Assembly (NCBI RefSeq): GCF_013393325.1
Contig: NZ_QJRC01000081.1
Span: forward strand, 1-64,000
From: Pseudomonas hunanensis
Lineage (GTDB): Bacteria > Pseudomonadota > Gammaproteobacteria > Pseudomonadales > Pseudomonadaceae
Direction of reading: 5' to 3'
Length of the DNA: 64,000 bases
The position numbers and the translations under genes were made by a program. A model generated the notes under the pieces. The model was not told the DNA's origin and ran no database searches. It saw only the letters and a list, made by a program, of their open reading frames with translations. Below are positions 54,347-62,957 of the stretch, piece after piece. Positions within the stretch are counted from its first letter, which is position 1, and each line of letters opens with the position of its first letter.

Positions 54347-54485
54347 GCTGTTGCCAGAGTTCGGCGGCGCCTGGGAAGTCGGTGCCGTCGGTTTCGTCCA
54401 GGGCTTCGGGGTCGTAACGGGCCAGGCACCCTTCGCCAAGGGTGGGTGGGGGTGAAGCGGTTGGGGCATTGCGCTGCTTGGCCAT
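54252..54485 (-). CDS. Small acidic proline-rich hypothetical protein
   Basis: 77 residues from ATG 54485, with AAGGA about 8 bases upstream. MAKQRNAPTASPPPTLGEGC, then an acidic stretch DPEALDETDGTDFPGAAELW, then an Ala/Pro tail. It looks like the short DUF6021-type proteins of pseudomonads, but I am unsure. Its last 95 bases overlap the end of the YbhN-type gene on the other strand. Confidence 0.5.
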   Translation of the reverse strand: MAKQRNAPTASPPPTLGEGCLARYDPEALDETDGTDFPGAAELWQQLNPPAAASAPAKDAPAGTRTQARLPADKSSK

Positions 54486-54501
54486 TAGCGATCCTTTCAA
54501 G

Positions 54502-54531
54502 ATTTTTGGGGCCGCTTTGCGGCCCAAAAAT
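54502..54531. repeat. GGGGCCGC-TTT-GCGGCCC hairpin after purU
   Basis: ATTTTTGGGGCCGC-TTT-GCGGCCCAAAAAT: a long stem including the A/T flanks, between purU and the small acidic protein gene. On both strands the T-run precedes the stem, so a standard U-tract terminator is not formed. Confidence 0.65.
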
Positions 54532-54551
54532 CCCACAGGCAACCTGCTGTT

Positions 54552-55403
54552 TCAGTCAAACACGACAGTCTTGTTGCCATGCACCAGCACGCGGTCTTCC
54601 AGGTGATAGCGCAGGCCACGGGCCAGCACCATCTTCTCCACATCACGGCCAAAGCGGACCATGTCCTCGATGCTGTCGGCATGGCTGACACGCACCACGT
54701 CCTGCTCGATGATCGGACCGGCGTCCAGCTCTTCGGTGACGTAGTGGCAGGTCGCACCGATCAGCTTCACGCCACGCAGGGCGGCCTGGTGGTACGGCTT
54801 GGCGCCGACGAACGAAGGCAGGAAGCTGTGGTGAATGTTGATGACCTTCTCTGCATAGTCCCGGCACAGTTGCGGCGGCAGGATTTGCATATAGCGGGCC
54901 AGTACCACCACGTCGGCGGCGTGCTCCTGCACCAGGCGCGACACCTCGGCGAAGGCCGGGGCCTTGTCCTTGGGATCGACCGGCACATGGAAGAACGGAA
55001 TACCGTGCCACTCGACCATGCTGCGCAAATCATTATGGTTGGAGATCACGCAAGGGATCTCGCAGTCCAGCTCATCGGTGTGCCAGCGGTGCAGCAAGTC
55101 TGCCAGGCAGTGAGACTCACGGCTGGCCATCAGTACCACGCGTTTTTTCTGCGCCGAGTCGGTAATGCGCCAGGCCATGGAGAACTCTTCGGCGATTGGC
55201 GCAAACGCCTCACGGAAAGCTTCGATACCGAACGGCAGAGATTCAGCGCGGATTTCATGGCGCATGAAGAACCAACCGCTCTGCTCATCGGAGTGGTGGC
55301 TGGCTTCGTTGATCCAGCCATTGTACAAGGCCAGGAAATTACTGACTTTCGCCACGATGCCTACACGGTCGGGGCAGGCGATCACCAGACGATAGGTGCG
55401 CAT
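54552..55403 (-). CDS. purU: Formyltetrahydrofolate deformylase PurU
   Basis: Hydrolyses 10-formyl-THF to formate and THF, balancing one-carbon pools. 283 residues: N-terminal ACT domain (about 1-80, RLVIACPDRVGIVAKVSNFL) and C-terminal formyltransferase-fold domain with the catalytic region VINIHHSFLPSF and D in ELDAGPIIEQD. Start ATG 55403. Monocistronic. Confidence 0.94.
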   Translation of the reverse strand: MRTYRLVIACPDRVGIVAKVSNFLALYNGWINEASHHSDEQSGWFFMRHEIRAESLPFGIEAFREAFAPIAEEFSMAWRITDSAQKKRVVLMASRESHCLADLLHRWHTDELDCEIPCVISNHNDLRSMVEWHGIPFFHVPVDPKDKAPAFAEVSRLVQEHAADVVVLARYMQILPPQLCRDYAEKVINIHHSFLPSFVGAKPYHQAALRGVKLIGATCHYVTEELDAGPIIEQDVVRVSHADSIEDMVRFGRDVEKMVLARGLRYHLEDRVLVHGNKTVVFD

Positions 55404-55674
55404 GAATGAGACTCCAGAACTTCGCAAAGGCGCCCATTCTAGCGGCACGCCAGCAAAAGCGCAGTATTGATCGCAGCCACGATGGCATATGCAGGCCCAA
55501 ATCGATGCACGGGCAGCGTCTGGCAGACATGGGCTTTATGTAAAATTTTGTTCACGTTGAGAAATGTTGTCACAGCTTAATTAACAGTTAATGGTCCAAT
55601 CTTATGTTTACTTGCGAGTATCGCCTGTCTATTATTGCCCCACACATTTCTGAACACGCATTAAGGAACACTCC

Positions 55675-56052
55675 ATGTCCCTGATCAACGAGTACCGCGC
55701 TACCGAAGAAGCCATCAAGGAACTTCAGGCCCGCCTGGCCAACCTGTCGCAGGATGACAAGCTGAAGAAAGAACTGGAGTTCGAAGGCAAACTGCGCACA
55801 CTGATGGGCGAGTACTCCAAGTCGCTGCGCGACGTGATTGCCCTGCTCGACCCAGAGTCGAAACTGAGCAAAGCACCGCGTGGCGCGGTCAAGACTACCG
55901 CCACCAAGCGTGCACGTAAGGTCAAGCAATACAAAAACCCGCACAACGGTGAAGTGATCGAAACCAAAGGCGGCAACCACAAAACCCTGAAAGAGTGGAA
56001 AGCCACTTGGGGCGGCGATGTGGTTGAAAGCTGGGCAACCCTGCTGGACTGA
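55675..56052 (+). CDS. turA: H-NS-like xenogeneic silencer TurA (MvaT family)
   Basis: 125 residues. An N-terminal coiled-coil dimerisation part (MSLINEYRATEEAIKELQAR) and a C-terminal AT-hook-like DNA-binding part with KQYKNPHNGEVIETKGGNHK and the ending LKEWKATWGGDVVESW. MvaT proteins coat AT-rich DNA and silence foreign genes. Length and sequence match TurA of P. putida. The 270-base upstream region is markedly AT-rich (55535-55640), consistent with self-binding. Confidence 0.93.
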   Translation: MSLINEYRATEEAIKELQARLANLSQDDKLKKELEFEGKLRTLMGEYSKSLRDVIALLDPESKLSKAPRGAVKTTATKRARKVKQYKNPHNGEVIETKGGNHKTLKEWKATWGGDVVESWATLLD

Positions 56053-56081
56053 TAGTCCGCATACACCGTTTGCTTCACACA

Positions 56082-56115
56082 ACAAAAACGCCGGCACATT
56101 GCCGGCGTTTTTGTT
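56082..56115. terminator. Bidirectional terminator between turA and sbcB
   Basis: ACAAAAACGCCGGCA-CAT-TGCCGGCGTTTTTGT: GC stem with A-run before and T-run after, so it works in both directions for the convergent genes. Confidence 0.92.
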
Positions 56116-56124
56116 TACCTACCA

Positions 56125-57558
56125 TCAGCCAATTGCAAATTGTGCCTGCAATTGACGGGCATGCACTTGCCAGGCCTCGAGCACTCGCCGGCCCGCCTCG
56201 TCGGCCCCCTGCCAGGCTTGCTGGCGCGCCTGTTCAAAGTCGCCCAGGGTATTGGGTGCGCCCCACTGCGGGTCGCTCAGGCGTTGCTGGCAGAAGCCGT
56301 ACCACCGATGCCGCTCTTCGCTGGTCAAGGTTTCAGGGAAGTTACGAGCCCGATAACGGAACAACAGCTCCGGCAAACGCGGGTCATCGAACATCCAGTG
56401 GCCACGGCTCAACTGCGCCGGTTCCAGCGCACGAACTTGCTCGCATAAACGCCGGTCGCGGTCACCGATAAATCCCTCATACAACTGCTGTTCCGGGTCT
56501 TCACTCGGGGCGAACTCATCCTTGCCATAGATGTGTTCCAGCTTGTCTTGCCATTGCGCCTGTTGATTGGCCAACTGTTCACCGCGCGATTGTAACAACG
56601 TCAAGTCCAGACCCAACCGTTGTTGATCGGCCGGGCGCAATACCGACAGCGGCGCCAGTACCGGGCAGCGATTGATCTGCACCAATTTGAGCGGTACCGG
56701 TAATTCACCTTCGGCCAATTCATCATGACGGGTGTACAAGCGCTGACGCAGAACTTCAGCATTTTCCCGTAGTAACGGTAGGGTTTCATGGTGCAGGTCG
56801 CAGACAATCAGCGCATTGCGATTACGCGGGTGCCAGGCCAGTGGCAATACGACACCCAGGTAATTACGCGCCGCAGAAAAACGCCCGGATATATGCACCA
56901 GGGGCTGCAACAAACGAATTTGCTCCATCACTTTATGCTTGCTGCGCAACTGGAACAGCCAGTCATACAACTTGGGCTGTTTCTGCCGAATCAGGCGGGC
57001 CAGGGCAATGGTTGCCCGCACGTCGGAAAGCGCTTCGTGGGCATGCCCGTGGTCAATGCCATTGGCCTTGCTCAGCAGTTCCAGGCGCAGGCTGGTGCGC
57101 CCGTCCTGCTGCGGCCATTGGATGCCATCCGGGCGCAGGGCATAGGCGGTGCGCACGATGTCGATCAGGTCCCAGCGGCTGTTACCGCCCTGCCACTCAC
57201 GGGCATAGGGGTCGAAAAAATTGCGGTACAAACTGTAGCGGGTCACTTCATCGTCGAAGCGCAGCGTGTTGTAGCCCGCGCCACAGGTACCCGGCTGCGC
57301 CAGTTGTGCGTGCACCTGGGTCATGAACTCGGCTTCGCACAGGCCCTGCTCAGCCAGCAACTGCGGGGTGATGCCGGTTACCAGGCAGGCCGCCGGGTGC
57401 GGCAGGATATCGTCCGAGGGCCGGCAATAAAGGCTGATCGGCTCGTCGATTTCGTTGAGGTCGAAGTCAGTGCGCACACCAGCCACCTGCAGCGGCCGAT
57501 CGCAGCGCGGGTTGATGCCAGTGGTTTCGTAGTCGTGCCAGAAAATGCTGGAGCTCAC
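56125..57558 (-). CDS. sbcB: Exodeoxyribonuclease I SbcB
   Basis: 3'-5' single-strand exonuclease in recombination and mismatch repair. 477 residues: DEDDh exonuclease domain with FWHDYETTGINPRCDRP (D, E), LRFDDEVTRYSL and HEALSDVRATIALARL, then SH3-like and helical domains to the C-terminus. Full length for the family. Confidence 0.95.
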   Translation of the reverse strand: MSSSIFWHDYETTGINPRCDRPLQVAGVRTDFDLNEIDEPISLYCRPSDDILPHPAACLVTGITPQLLAEQGLCEAEFMTQVHAQLAQPGTCGAGYNTLRFDDEVTRYSLYRNFFDPYAREWQGGNSRWDLIDIVRTAYALRPDGIQWPQQDGRTSLRLELLSKANGIDHGHAHEALSDVRATIALARLIRQKQPKLYDWLFQLRSKHKVMEQIRLLQPLVHISGRFSAARNYLGVVLPLAWHPRNRNALIVCDLHHETLPLLRENAEVLRQRLYTRHDELAEGELPVPLKLVQINRCPVLAPLSVLRPADQQRLGLDLTLLQSRGEQLANQQAQWQDKLEHIYGKDEFAPSEDPEQQLYEGFIGDRDRRLCEQVRALEPAQLSRGHWMFDDPRLPELLFRYRARNFPETLTSEERHRWYGFCQQRLSDPQWGAPNTLGDFEQARQQAWQGADEAGRRVLEAWQVHARQLQAQFAIG

Positions 57559-57615
57559 GGGGTCGTCCTGTATCGAGGTCGACCCGATTCTAGCGCGATT
57601 CTAGAAAGCCAAGGT

Positions 57616-57975
57616 TCAGACGCGAGCGTTGGCGGGGCGGAAACTGAAATACTCGCGCAGCGAGCGCACGAAATCATCGTACTCGCGTGGAGACTGCAGC
57701 AGCATGAAGCCCGAATCGTAGTGCCCCGGCGTCTGGTCCTCGCGGCACCACAGGCAACTGGCGGTGAGGTTGACGAACTGGTGCCCGCCGCCAGCCAGTG
57801 GCATGCGCAGTTGCAGCTCGTAATCAGGCCCGACCAGCACGGGTAGCTGGCTGATGACCATCAAGCCATCTTCGGAGGCATTGCCCAGCTGACCGAGTTC
57901 CTGACCGGTAAAACGGTTGAACACCTTGAGGACGCAAGGCAGTTGATGACGTTCGATGTGGCGCTTGTTGAACAT
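57616..57975 (-). CDS. PilZ-domain protein
   Basis: 119 residues, a single PilZ domain, the class of c-di-GMP receptors. RHIERHQLP supplies the first arginines and NASEDGLMV the D/N-x-S-x-x-G motif. Start ATG 57975 (MFNKRHIER); the longer frame to 58089 is not conserved. It may tune motility or exopolysaccharide in response to c-di-GMP. Confidence 0.83.
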   Translation of the reverse strand: MFNKRHIERHQLPCVLKVFNRFTGQELGQLGNASEDGLMVISQLPVLVGPDYELQLRMPLAGGGHQFVNLTASCLWCREDQTPGHYDSGFMLLQSPREYDDFVRSLREYFSFRPANARV

Positions 57976-58098
57976 GATCGCGAGTGTATTCCGTACCTGA
58001 TGCCAGGAATACAAGGTACTGGCGGTTGTTGTAACAGCTGAGTTACAGATTAGCGCAGCGCGCGCAGCAAATCTCGTGAAATAAACCACACCTTGGTG

Positions 58099-58485
58099 TT
58101 AGCGCCAAGGTGCGGTCGTCACCGGGCTGGCCACGGCCGCTTCAACGCCGCGCACATGGCCGAGTTTTTCCAGCGTCTGCAGGCGCGCCTGGGCACGATA
58201 GGCGTACTCGTTGCCCGGGTACTGCTGGATCAAGTACTGGTAAGTCTGCGCAGCATCCACGTACAACGCCTGGCGCTCCAGGCACTGGCCGCGCAGCAAC
58301 GATACCTCGGGGTGGATGAACGGCCGTGCACGGCTGGTGCGGTCAACCTGCGACAACTCGAGCATGACGCGTGCACAATCGCCCCGGTCGTAGGCGCGGT
58401 AGGCATTGTTCAGGTGGTGGTCCATCGACCAGCGGGTGCAGCCGACGGCGCTGACGGCCAGGGCTAAAACGATCAGGGCTCGCAT
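58099..58485 (-). CDS. Lipoprotein with TPR-like repeats
   Basis: 128 residues. Lipoprotein signal MRALIVLALAVSAVGC (C16), then helices with a tetratricopeptide-like pattern: NNAYRAYDRGDCARVMLELSQ and AQTYQYLIQQYPGNEYAYRA. ATG 58485 follows AAAGGAGA, a strong site; the long frame to 58857 is spurious. Function unknown; the lipid anchor and TPR suggest a scaffold in the envelope. Confidence 0.78.
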   Translation of the reverse strand: MRALIVLALAVSAVGCTRWSMDHHLNNAYRAYDRGDCARVMLELSQVDRTSRARPFIHPEVSLLRGQCLERQALYVDAAQTYQYLIQQYPGNEYAYRAQARLQTLEKLGHVRGVEAAVASPVTTAPWR

Positions 58486-58664
58486 GGGGATCTCCTTTGA
58501 TGCCAGTGTATCGGCGTTTGCCTGCAAATCTTCACACCCTTTTGCAAGGATACCCTGCCCGTTCAAATGCCACCCTGCCTTGGTCGCAGGTAGTGCAACG
58601 GAACAATGACTACAGCGAGATTCAGGAGTAGCCTTTCGCTGCGCTTCACTATAGGAGTTTGTGC

Positions 58665-60119
58665 ATGAGCATCCGCCGTACCAAAATCGTCGCCACCCTT
58701 GGCCCCGCCAGCAACTCGCCGGAAGTGATCGAACAGCTGATCCTTGCCGGCCTGGACGTGGCACGCCTGAACTTCTCCCACGGCACGCCGGACGAGCACA
58801 AGGCCCGCGCGCGCCTGATCCGTGACATCGCCGCCAAGAACGGCCGCCATGTTGCATTGCTGGGCGACCTGCAGGGTCCGAAGATCCGCATCGCCAAGTT
58901 CGCCAATAAGCGCATCGAATTGAAGATCGGTGACAAGTTCACCTTCTCCACCGCCCACCCGCTGACCGAAGGCAACCAGGACATCGTCGGTATCGACTAC
59001 CCCGACCTGGTCAAGGACTGCGGCGTTGGTGACGAGCTGCTGCTCGACGATGGTCGCGTGGTCATGCGCGTCGAAACCGCCACTGCAGACGCCCTGCACT
59101 GCGTGGTGATCATCGGTGGCCCGCTGTCGGACCACAAAGGCATCAACCGTAAAGGTGGCGGCCTGACCGCACCGGCCCTGACCGAAAAAGACAAGGCCGA
59201 CATCAAGCTGGCCGCGGAAATGGACCTGGACTACCTGGCCGTATCCTTCCCACGTGACGCCAGCGACATGGAATACGCGCGCAAGCTGCGTGACGAGTCC
59301 GGCGGCAGCGCCTGGCTGGTGGCCAAGATCGAACGCGCCGAAGCGGTTGCCGACGACGAGACCCTCGACAAGCTGATCGCCGCCTCCGACGCAGTGATGG
59401 TTGCCCGTGGCGACCTGGGCGTGGAAATCGGCGACGCCGAGCTGATCGCCATCCAGAAGAAGATCATCCAGCACGCCCGCCGCAACAACAAGGCGGTGAT
59501 CGTGGCGACCCAGATGATGGAGTCGATGATCCAGAACCCGATGCCGACCCGTGCCGAAGTGTCCGACGTGGCCAACGCCGTGCTGGACAACACCGACGCG
59601 GTGATGCTGTCGGCCGAAAGCGCCGCAGGTTCCTACCCGATCGAAGCCGTCCAGGCCATGGCCCGCATCTGCCTGGGTGCCGAAAAGCACCCGACCAGCC
59701 AGAAGTCCAGCCACCGCCTGCACACCACCTTCGAGCGCTGCGACGAAAGCATCGCCCTGGCGGCCATGTACACCGCCAACCACTTCCCGGGCGTGAAGGC
59801 GATCATCGCCCTGACCGAAAGCGGCTACACCCCGCTGATCATGTCGCGCCTGCGTTCGCACGTGCCGATCTTCGCCCTGTCGCCGCACCGCGCTACCCAG
59901 GCGCGCGCCAACATGTTCCGTGGCGTGTACCCGATTGCCTTCGACCCGGCTTCGCTGCCGGCCGACAAGGTGAGCCAGGCAGCCGTGGACGAGCTGCTCA
60001 AGCGTGGCCTGGTGCAGCAAGGTGACTGGGTGATCCTGACCAAGGGTGACAGCTACCACACCATCGGTGGCACCAACGGCATGAAGATCCTGCATGTCGG
60101 TGACCCGCTGGTCGGTTGA
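58665..60119 (+). CDS. pykA: Pyruvate kinase PykA
   Basis: Last step of glycolysis, phosphoenolpyruvate + ADP to pyruvate + ATP. 484 residues: RRTKIVATLGPASNSPEVIEQ at the start, the active-site signature with catalytic lysine AWLVAKIERAEAV, and MVARGDLGVEIG and the C-terminal allosteric domain. Start ATG 58665 lies 7 bases after TAGGAG. Confidence 0.95.
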   Translation: MSIRRTKIVATLGPASNSPEVIEQLILAGLDVARLNFSHGTPDEHKARARLIRDIAAKNGRHVALLGDLQGPKIRIAKFANKRIELKIGDKFTFSTAHPLTEGNQDIVGIDYPDLVKDCGVGDELLLDDGRVVMRVETATADALHCVVIIGGPLSDHKGINRKGGGLTAPALTEKDKADIKLAAEMDLDYLAVSFPRDASDMEYARKLRDESGGSAWLVAKIERAEAVADDETLDKLIAASDAVMVARGDLGVEIGDAELIAIQKKIIQHARRNNKAVIVATQMMESMIQNPMPTRAEVSDVANAVLDNTDAVMLSAESAAGSYPIEAVQAMARICLGAEKHPTSQKSSHRLHTTFERCDESIALAAMYTANHFPGVKAIIALTESGYTPLIMSRLRSHVPIFALSPHRATQARANMFRGVYPIAFDPASLPADKVSQAAVDELLKRGLVQQGDWVILTKGDSYHTIGGTNGMKILHVGDPLVG

Positions 60120-60133
60120 TCTGCTGCTACAAA

Positions 60134-60154
60134 GGGGGCCGCTTTGCGGCCCCC
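60134..60154. terminator. Hairpin at the end of pykA
   Basis: GGGGGCCGC-TTT-GCGGCCCCC, 14 bases after the pykA stop and 6 before the stop of the convergent gene. Strong stem, no U-tract; it likely marks the 3' end of both mRNAs. Confidence 0.6.
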
Positions 60155-60160
60155 TGCTAT

Positions 60161-61081
60161 TCAGGCATGCTCGACAAACACATCAGCAAACACCTGCCCC
60201 CGTGGCACCCCGGCAATGAACAGCCGCCGGGCAAAACGCTCCACACTCCCCGGCGCCCCGCACACCAGCGCCACCGTCTGCCGTGACGCCAGCCGCAACC
60301 CGGCCAGCGCATCATCCATCTGTTCCGCCAGCACCAACTCGACTTTCACCCCTGGCAACTGCTGCAATGGCTCCGCCAAATAGTGCCCCGCCCGATCCCG
60401 TGCCACATGCAACAGCCGAATTTCCCCCCGATGCCCCTGGCGTAGCGCCTCGCGCAAGATGCCCCACAATGGCGCCAACCCGGTGCCCGCTGCCAACAAC
60501 CACAGCGGCCGCTCCTGCCAGTCCGGGTCGTAATGCAAAGCCCCCCCTCTCAATTCACCCAGACGCATTTCATCGCCAACCCGTAGACCGCGCGCCTTGT
60601 CACAAAAGGCACCAGGGCGCTGGCAGTCGATATGAAACTCAAGTTGATCATCTTCACCTGGCAGGCTGGCCAGGGAATAAGGCCGTGCAACCTCGTCCAG
60701 CCACAGCACCACATGCTGACCCGCCTGATAGCGCAACGCACGCTGTGGCTGCAGGCGCAAACGCAGCACATCGCCGAACCAGTCCAGCGCACTGACCTTG
60801 GCCGGCACACCGTCGTGCCGAGGGTCGAACAGCACCAGGCGCAGGTCCTCGACCACACGGCACTGACAGGCCAGGCGCCAGCCCTGCGCATGCTTGTCAA
60901 GCGCCAGCGCCTCGGGCAAGGCATCCAACGGTTGCCCCGCCAGGCAGTGCACCAGGCAGGCATGGCAACTGCCGGCGCGGCAGCTGTAGGGCACATTCAA
61001 CCCGGCCTCGTTCAGGGCATCGAGCAGGTTGCTGCCAGTCGGCACCGCCCAACGGTGCTCGCCCACGCAAATTTCGGGCAT
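60161..61081 (-). CDS. 2Fe-2S ferredoxin/FAD-NAD oxidoreductase
   Basis: 306 residues: an N-terminal plant-type ferredoxin domain with NVPYSCRAGSCHACLVHCL and a last cysteine in RLACQC, then an FNR module with the FAD motif RPYSLASLPG and the NAD motif LAAGTGLAPLWGIL. This is the layout of reductase components of oxygenases or of methylglyoxal-type CDP-6-deoxy reductases. No oxygenase is adjacent. Start ATG 61081, after AGGAGAAG. Confidence 0.85.
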   Translation of the reverse strand: MPEICVGEHRWAVPTGSNLLDALNEAGLNVPYSCRAGSCHACLVHCLAGQPLDALPEALALDKHAQGWRLACQCRVVEDLRLVLFDPRHDGVPAKVSALDWFGDVLRLRLQPQRALRYQAGQHVVLWLDEVARPYSLASLPGEDDQLEFHIDCQRPGAFCDKARGLRVGDEMRLGELRGGALHYDPDWQERPLWLLAAGTGLAPLWGILREALRQGHRGEIRLLHVARDRAGHYLAEPLQQLPGVKVELVLAEQMDDALAGLRLASRQTVALVCGAPGSVERFARRLFIAGVPRGQVFADVFVEHA

Positions 61082-61208
61082 GTTCGGTACTTCTCCTGCT
61101 ATCCCAGGCTCACTGTAAGCCAAGCAGAGCACGCCAGCAAAAAGGATGCCTGACCGCTGCCGACCATGGTCCAGACCGGCCGCAGGTGTGTCCGCCACGG
61201 ATGCGCGC

Positions 61209-61214
61209 TATACT
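61209..61214 (+). promoter_or_regulatory. Probable -10 box of the fumarase gene
   Basis: TATACT in the setting GCGCTATACTGCCGCGCC, with GTGTCC about 17 bases before as a weak -35. It gives a 5' leader of about 110 bases. Confidence 0.45.
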
Positions 61215-61330
61215 GCCGCGCCTTTTTCCGTCGGCCTGACCTGCCGGCGCCTTGCAAGGCGCTTCGACATGCTGGTCGGCAATGTCGAGCGTCTTTTTGA
61301 ATGTTCCCGTCTTTAAGAGGAGCGCGCTGC

Positions 61331-62854
61331 ATGACCGTGATCAAGCAAGACGACCTGATTCAGAGCGTCGCCGACGCCCTGCAATTCATCTCGTACTACC
61401 ACCCCGTCGATTTCATCCAGGCCATGCACGAGGCCTATCTGCGTGAAGAGTCGCCTGCTGCACGCGATTCCATCGCCCAGATCCTGATCAACTCGCGCAT
61501 GTGCGCCACCGGCCACCGCCCGATCTGCCAGGACACCGGTATCGTCACCGTGTTCGTGCGCGTGGGCATGGACGTACGCTGGGACGGCGCCACCCTGAGC
61601 GTCGACGACATGATCAACGAAGGTGTGCGTCGCGCCTACAACCTGCCTGAAAACGTCCTGCGCGCCTCGATCCTGGCCGACCCGGCCGGTGCTCGCAAGA
61701 ACACCAAGGACAACACCCCGGCAGTGATCCACTACTCCATCGTCCCCGGCGACAAGGTCGAGGTCGATGTCGCAGCCAAGGGCGGCGGCTCGGAGAACAA
61801 GTCGAAGATGGCCATGCTCAACCCGTCCGACTCGATCGTCGACTGGGTGCTGAAGACCGTGCCGACCATGGGCGCTGGCTGGTGCCCGCCTGGCATGCTC
61901 GGCATCGGCATCGGCGGTACCGCCGAGAAAGCCGCAGTAATGGCCAAGGAAGTGTTGATGGAGTCCATCGACATCCATGAGCTGAAAGCCCGCGGCCCGC
62001 AAAACCGCCTGGAAGAAATCCGTCTGGAGCTGTTCGAGAAGGTCAACCAGCTGGGCATCGGCGCCCAGGGCCTGGGTGGCCTGACCACCGTGCTCGACGT
62101 CAAGATCATGGACTACCCGACCCACGCCGCCTCCCTGCCGGTGTGCATGATCCCCAACTGCGCCGCCACCCGCCACGCCCACTTCGTGCTCGATGGCTCC
62201 GGCCCGGCAGAACTGGAAGCGCCGTCGCTGGATGCCTACCCGGAAATCGTCTGGGAAGCTGGCCCGAGCGCCCGTCGCGTCAACCTCGACGACATCACCC
62301 CGGAAGAAGTCGCCAGCTGGAAGCCGGGCGAAACCATCCTGCTCAACGGCAAGATGCTGACCGGCCGCGATGCCGCGCACAAGCGCATGGTTGAAATGCT
62401 CAACCGTGGCGAAGAACTGCCGGTCGACCTGAAAGGCCGCTTCATCTACTACGTAGGCCCGGTCGACCCGGTCGGTGACGAAGTGGTAGGCCCAGCCGGC
62501 CCGACCACCGCCACTCGCATGGACAAGTTCACCCGCCAGATCCTCGAGCAGACCGGCCTGCTGGGCATGATCGGCAAGTCCGAGCGTGGCCCGACCGCCA
62601 TCGAGGCGATCAAGGACAACAAGGCCGTGTACCTGATGGCCGTTGGCGGTGCTGCCTACCTGGTAGCCCAGGCCATCCGCAAGTCGAAGGTACTGGCCTT
62701 CGCCGAGCTGGGCATGGAAGCGATCTACGAGTTCGAGGTCAAGGACATGCCGGTTACCGTCGCCGTCGATAGCAACGGTGAGTCGGTACACATCACTGGC
62801 CCTGCCCTGTGGCAGAGCAAGATTGCCCAAAGCCTGGCAGTCGAAGTGAAGTAA
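61331..62854 (+). CDS. Class I fumarate hydratase (4Fe-4S)
   Basis: Interconverts fumarate and malate in the TCA cycle. 507 residues: N-terminal Fumerase domain with cluster cysteines in SRMCATGHRPICQDTG and VCMIPNCAATRH, the loop KGGGSENKSKMAML, and a C-terminal Fumerase_C domain starting near LEAPSLDAYPEI. Start ATG 61331 with AGAGGAG upstream. Oxygen-labile; the strain may also have FumC elsewhere. Confidence 0.93.
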   Translation: MTVIKQDDLIQSVADALQFISYYHPVDFIQAMHEAYLREESPAARDSIAQILINSRMCATGHRPICQDTGIVTVFVRVGMDVRWDGATLSVDDMINEGVRRAYNLPENVLRASILADPAGARKNTKDNTPAVIHYSIVPGDKVEVDVAAKGGGSENKSKMAMLNPSDSIVDWVLKTVPTMGAGWCPPGMLGIGIGGTAEKAAVMAKEVLMESIDIHELKARGPQNRLEEIRLELFEKVNQLGIGAQGLGGLTTVLDVKIMDYPTHAASLPVCMIPNCAATRHAHFVLDGSGPAELEAPSLDAYPEIVWEAGPSARRVNLDDITPEEVASWKPGETILLNGKMLTGRDAAHKRMVEMLNRGEELPVDLKGRFIYYVGPVDPVGDEVVGPAGPTTATRMDKFTRQILEQTGLLGMIGKSERGPTAIEAIKDNKAVYLMAVGGAAYLVAQAIRKSKVLAFAELGMEAIYEFEVKDMPVTVAVDSNGESVHITGPALWQSKIAQSLAVEVK

Positions 62855-62870
62855 CCAGATGTAACTGCGG

Positions 62871-62947
62871 CGCCCGCTCCCACAGGTAACGCGTAGCCTT
62901 CTGGCTTGCGCTGTACGTGTGGGAACGGGCTTGCCCGCGAAGAGGCC
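62871..62947. repeat. REP pair after the fumarase gene
   Basis: CGCCCGCTCCCACA (62871-62884) is mirrored imperfectly by TGTGGGAACGGGC (62918-62930), continuing TTGCCCGCGAAGAGGCC. It contains the intact CCCG-CT-CCCACAGG site targeted by the IS110 element. Confidence 0.8.
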
Positions 62948-62957
62948 ACTGCTGTCA

